From contig JABMRN010000174.1 of the NCBI GenBank assembly GCA_013202515.1, positions 1-12,440 on the forward strand: DNA of 12,440 nucleotides. The letters run 5' to 3'. A model generated the notes under the pieces. That model had not been told where the DNA came from, did not search any database, and was given only the letters and a program-made list of their open reading frames with translations. Positions 1 to 6,000 of the stretch are shown piece by piece (positions within the stretch are counted from its first letter, which is position 1; the number at the start of each line of letters is the position of its first letter). Position numbers and translations under genes: made by a program. The DNA is from Candidatus Omnitrophota bacterium. GTDB lineage: Bacteria > Omnitrophota > Gorgyraeia > JABMRN01.

Positions 1-52
1 GATTAAATGCAAGTGATTCTTGGCATAATACCAAAGTTGCTGCGACACGCGT

Positions 53-59
53 AGGAAGG
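53..59 (+). promoter_or_regulatory. Ribosome binding site for the giant ORF (decides between in-frame starts)
   Basis: AGGAAGG lies 3 nt before ATG 63 and 6 nt before ATG 66, so 66 has the more usual spacing. It supports initiation here. But the frame is open further upstream, and these bases would also read as in-frame codons (Val-Gly-Arg), so the site could be accidental. Confidence 0.5.
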
Positions 60-62
60 TAT

Positions 63-3000
63 ATGATGAAAAGAAGACTTTTTGATAAAATACCCCGATT
101 CAGATTAATTACTGAAACAGGGGCCGTTTCTAGAGATGAACCTGAACTTGGTTCAGATGCAAGCGTGAACCTGTCCCCAGATAGCACCACTGAACAAGAT
201 AAGTTGGGGACAGATTCAGGATCAGGTACAGAACCGTCCCCAGATGTTGCGGAAGGTGACCTTGGCAGACAGGCCCATTCTTTAATGTCATCAGATGGGA
301 TCCTTAACCATGGTTCTTACAAAATTGGTGAAGCCCCGGATAAATTAACTGAGCATGGTATTATATCGTGTAATTGCCTCTTTGTATACGACGCTGATGC
401 AAAGGTTGGCGCTGTAGCACATATAAATTTCTACCGCCTAGACTACGATAAACATTTTATGAATTCAGTTAAAAAAGCATTAAATGGCATGATCAACGAA
501 ATTGTTAGGGCTGGTGCGGACGAAAGTAAATTGCAATTTATTATAGTGAGACATACCGGTGTGAGAACAGAGCTAACATCAGAAGCAAATATGAGAATAT
601 TGGAGGAAGCAATTCAAAAACTAAAACGTTCAAGTAAGTCTGCCTTCATTGAAACCGATACAGTTACATTGGAATTGGAGAGTGGCAAAATATTAGATGG
701 GGAAAGACGCTTAGTTGAACGATTCGAATCTGAAAGCGTTGTTTCGCCGGATGATGATAGCGGCAATAGAGCTTCTCCCGCTATATTAGTAACAGGTGCA
801 ATCTCTTTATGGATATATCTTATACTCTTACCATTCGTCATCCTAAACGACGCCATACTAGGCCTAATCAATAATAGAAAATACTACCAAGCCACACTAA
901 ACAAGCATCCAGTATTAGATAAAGTCCTTACCTTTATAGAGAATAAAGGATTAGTCTCTAGCCAATACCTCCCTACCTTCATAGCCAAACATCTCCCTGA
1001 ATTAGCCGTTAAGCTTATCGATTATGTCTTGAATATTAATGTTGGAGAAGAGGATTATCCCAGAGAAGATACTTTTGTTTCGAGGGCATTTACGCGGACT
1101 TCTAATTCTTGGAATTTCTCGTTGTCAACTTTTGTTTTGACGAGAGTATCTATGCTTTCTGCAAGTCTTGAATTCGTTTCTGTGTTCTTATCGACTTTTT
1201 TAACGAGCTCTTTAACAGTAACAATCAAATCTTTGACAGCAATTTCCAGAAGGGTGATTCGTTCGGTATTAGAAGCTACCATTTCTTTGATAGATTTAAT
1301 ACCTTTTTTGACAGATACCATATCTTCACCAAAGACATGGAATTCACTTCGTAGTTGGTCAATTAATGTGCCGACTTCTGTTCCCGAGAATGTATCTTTA
1401 TTACGTTTAGATTTTCGCTTCATAACGAAACATATGATACGCCCGCAAAAACTAGGTGTCAAGCTTAAAGTTATGTTTCTGTCGGGGATGGCTTTAGCGG
1501 CACTAATGTCCGGGCAGTCTGTTTCGCAGGTTGAATTGGCGAGTTTTGGTGCGCTAGGATTGCTTATTGGTGTAGCACGGGTGATGCTTTCTCCGCATAC
1601 TGATAGAAGTGAAGGAGATTCTGAATCAAAGAAATCATCACGAAAACCACAGGGGTATTGGACCGTAGAAAGAGCAACAAATCTTTTACTCTCAGAGGAA
1701 CTGTCTCAAGAAGTAAAAGATCCAACGAGCGGATACCAGTTAGGTCGGGCAGGGTACAGCAGAGCGGTGAATGTTCTCGTTAAAGAAAGCGGTTCCTGGA
1801 GGGAAGCTGTAAAGAAAATATTTGGAATAGAAAAGCCGCGGAAAAGTCCAAAGCAACCCAGATGGAAAGAGAAATATTCGGGTAGAAAAGCTTGGGAAGA
1901 AGTGAGAGCGATTCTTCCGGATTTCGTTAAAACTAAAGGAGGTTTGGTTGATACCCCCGATCCAAGAAAGATTCTTGATCGGGATCTCAACGCTAAAGAA
2001 ATTCGCGCTTTAAAAAAACTCATAAACAAAGGCAATGGCCCTGCAAGACTTGCGCTTATTATGCCTCATAAAGGATTAGTTTGTAGCGTTGCAAAGAAAA
2101 TAATACGCGGAAACAAGAGTTTAGGCCTCGATGAAGAAGAGTTAATAGATATTGGCATGTGGGGCTATACGACTCCGAAAGGAGACATTATGGGTGGCTT
2201 GGCCAGGGCAGCTGAATTATTTAAACCCAGCGATATAAGAAAAGCTAAATTCTCTACATATGCTGGAAGAGCTATCGATCTTGCGCTATGGAGATTTGTT
2301 AATAAAAGGGAAAAAGAAAAAGCAATATCTTTAAATAAACGTAAGGGAGCAGAAGACGAAAGGACATTGGAGGATCTGATTTCCGTTTCAGATCTAAGAA
2401 ACGATGTGGAAGTTGTTAAACGAGAAGATTTGAAGAAATTGCTATGCGATCTTATTGGCGCTAAAGAAGGATCAAAAGCCGAAAGGAATATAGAGTTTTT
2501 AGTTTCAGAAAGCGTAGACGGATTGACGCAAGTTGAAATAGCGGAAAAATATAATATTAAAACTCGGGCAAGCGTAAGCATAGCTATTAAAACAATAAAG
2601 AAAAAAGTAATAAAAGCATTGAAGAAGTTAGAATTGTCGGAAGGTTTAACTATTGATACAATTGAACTATTAGATATTGCATTAGCCAGAAGGGCAGAGA
2701 AAAGAAGAAACAACTCTATTTCTCTCAACAGCATCCCCAAATCCTTCCTCCTATTATTAGGCGCCGGTGCGGTTTTGGCGGCGATGTTATTATTTTCACA
2801 ACCCACAGGTGACGTCTTTACAGCAGGAATAATCGGTCCAACGTTAGTCGTGTTGCTCGCGGGTTTGTGGCTTCTTTTTGCATCAGGCAAAAGTGAGGCG
2901 GGGGAGGATAAAGGCTCTCCTATTGTTGATGCGGGTGGAGTTGGGACTGCGGATGAAAGGCGAAAATCTGATGAAGCTGAATTGATGCAAATAGGTGAAA

Positions 3001-6000
3001 CATCAGGAATTTTATGGTATAGGATTGAAGGCAGTATTGGTCTGCAATATGTAGGAACTAAAGGATATGTTGTAGCTCATCAACTCGAACGGTACAGCGA
3101 AAAAACTAACTATGCATTTGCTTACGCAAATAAAGATATATCAGATCAGGTATTCTGTGAAGCCGCAGAAGACAAGATGATAGTTGCGGAAGGAGAGGCC
3201 AATGACACAGTAATCGGTGTCTCCGGATTGTTACCTTGTTATGCAATTGGTTTTAAAGGTATAAGCAAAGATGGTAAATCATTATATGGAATAGCGCATT
3301 TGGACAATAGAAAAAAAGAACGTCTCGAATTAATGAAGAGGTATTTAGTAGAACAATATAATCTTGACAGCATAGAAATGGTAATTGGTTACAGGGAAGA
3401 TTATGAAAGTGAAGTAGAAGAAATCGTAGAAGTTCTTAATGAGGGAGAATTTAGCGCTGATTTAATAGCAAAAGTGCCAAGAAAGAAAATTACAGAGGAA
3501 GGTCCTAATCCTGCGAATCCCTATCCATATGATGATATGACGCACTATTCCATGGGTTGGAGTGAAATGTGTGCGACGGCAACGGGTTGTACAGTATTTA
3601 ATTACAATGCCTTGAATCAACGTGCTACGCACGAAAGGGCAGTGAAAGTTACCCCAGCGATAAATAAAGAAGTATTTCTATGGTCAAAACCAATTCCAGT
3701 TCCGGGACCTGGAACGGTTACGCATGAACCTGGTTCAGATGCAAGTGCGGACGTGTCCCCAGATAGCCTCTTGGTTCCGCCACTCAACGCAATAATTCCT
3801 ATGTATGATATTGTCAATGATGACGTAGCGCTGGCTTATAACGATATTTTAGAGGCAGCAAAGGCAGCAGAAATCAGTCGATTCGCTAGCATAGAACTGG
3901 GCTTACTCATGAGTGCCGAGAATCGTGATATGCATATTCTTCTCATGGGCGGTTTGCTCAACATATGCATATGGGATATGGCAAGAGCGTGTTTGGGTAT
4001 TTGGACTGGAAGGGCAAATTTGGATGTCTGGATGGCGGAACCCTCAGATGCACAATCTCTTTGGATTACTTTACCGCTCCACGCAATAGAACATGCATCA
4101 CGTCTCGAAAGAAAGTTTGGACCTGTATCGCGAAGTATAAAAAATGAATTTCCTATAACTTTCGAAATTGACGATACCGTGAAAGATCCTGGATGTGTAT
4201 TCTTGCGTAATAGCAAAAACCCAAATGCATGGTTTTTTGACATACCCGATGAAATTACGGTTATCGTCTACCTGGACGGTAAAGAGACATTCCGACGCGA
4301 AGGGAGTTCGGGACGTCAGTTTGTATTGAATTTTGTAACGAAGTTCGAAGAAATATCATCATTGTTTGAATCGCACGAAATAGAGAGCCAAGAGGGTCAG
4401 ACCCTTCCTGACGACATAAATAGTGGAGAGAGGGACGGTTCTGATTTAGGCGACAATATCCCCAAATCCTTCCTCCTATTAATAGGCACAGGAGTGGCTT
4501 TAGCGACGCTAATGCTTTCGCAACCAACAGGGGATGTCCTTACAGCAGGAATCATCGGTCCATGGTTGGGCATACCGCTTATGGGTTTGTTGGCTCTTTT
4601 TGCTGTGGGAAAGAGCGAGGCGGAGGAAGGAGATTACAAATCTAATCCTACCTTTGAAGAAGTTACTCAATGCATCCGAGATGGCCTTAAAAATGTGGAC
4701 CAGAGTAGGGTTACAGTCAGGATAGAAGAAATAACAAACGATGATGACCGTCTTTTTTGGGATGCGTATACATTTGCTGTTACTGTGCTAAAGAAAAAAA
4801 CTGATGCCGATGAAGAACCACACTCATTTATCACCTTCCGAATTAGTTCGTGTCTTCCCTGGGCTATTATAAGCCTTGTCCCCTATGATTTTCCACCTCG
4901 AAGATCTTATATGGTAGATATTATAGCGCACCGACACCCTTTCCAATTATTACCGTTGCGAATTACTGTCAATTCTACAGCAGAGTTTGTTAATAGGCTT
5001 ACACAATCTATTAAATTCATTTCAGAGACAAGTGAGGCTAATCCCTTTAATGTGATAATGGGTATTGCTGGTATGAATGGGATAGAGGGTGAAAGTTTCT
5101 CGCAACTTGAACTGGAGCAGAGGCCGCCCGGGATGAATTTGAGTACAAATTCAAATGGAGAAGAAGGGGGAATAGGGGAAAATAGGGGAAGCGTTGCCGG
5201 TGATGTTGCTCCGCAAAGGACTATTGAATTAGCGGCTGACGTTCCGAAGGATGCTGGAAGAGAAAAGATAGAAGCACAAAAAGATGAAGAATCAGAGGAG
5301 GCATTTACGTGTAGAAATTGTAACGCTGAAGTTTCGCCATTGAAGACCACCCAAAGAAACCACTGCCCACATTGTCTCTGGTCAATACATTTAGATGATG
5401 AGAAGCCAGGCGATAGGGCTTCAAAGTGTAACGGACTTATGAGGCCTATGGGTGTTGAATTTAACTCAAAGAAAGGTTGGATTATTGTTTTCCAATGCCA
5501 GAAGTGCGGAGAGATTAAAAAGCATAAATCAGCGCCTGACGATAATTTCTCTGAGATAATAAGGCTGTCAGAACCAATAAGGGGCAGTAAAAAAAGAAAG
5601 GTCCGTCTTATTTCTAGTAGCGATATGCAGATTTTACCGCCGCCCACACATTATGCTGGGACAACAGATAATAGTGATGCAAAACGACGAGCAGAAAAGC
5701 TCGCAAAAGAGGGAGTATTGACTGGCTCTGAAGTTAGTTTACTACATACACCTGCCACACCAGGACAATGGGTCGGAATGAGCCGCGAAGAATTAAAATA
5801 TGTGGCACAACTTATCGCAATAGCTCAGCGAAAGCTCGAACCACCCAGGTCATTAAGAGGTAAAACGGTTGTACTTATTATACCGGATTCGTTAAAGTTG
5901 TATTTCCTCGTAAAAGAACTCGCCAATGACATTGCAGCTTTATCATATGAACACCCTGAAATAATAAATGTATTACACAGAAGATTCGGAACATTGCAAT

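Noticed and set aside
1935..1950. AAAGGAGG inside the giant ORF just before the sigma-like module, as an internal translation start
   Set aside because: The only in-frame start-like codon (TTG 1944) is one base away, too close, and the TTG at usable spacing (1948) is out of frame.
2165..2890. 241-codon open frame on the - strand opposite the sigma-like module
   Set aside because: Its protein is a low-information Ser/Asn/Ala/Leu mixture without motifs, and the + strand has clear sigma motifs here; no promoter or ribosome site was seen.
4907..5647. 246-codon open frame on the - strand opposite the RNHCP domain
   Set aside because: The + strand contains the complete RNHCP family pattern; the - reading is Ser/Pro/Phe-rich and looks like a shadow.
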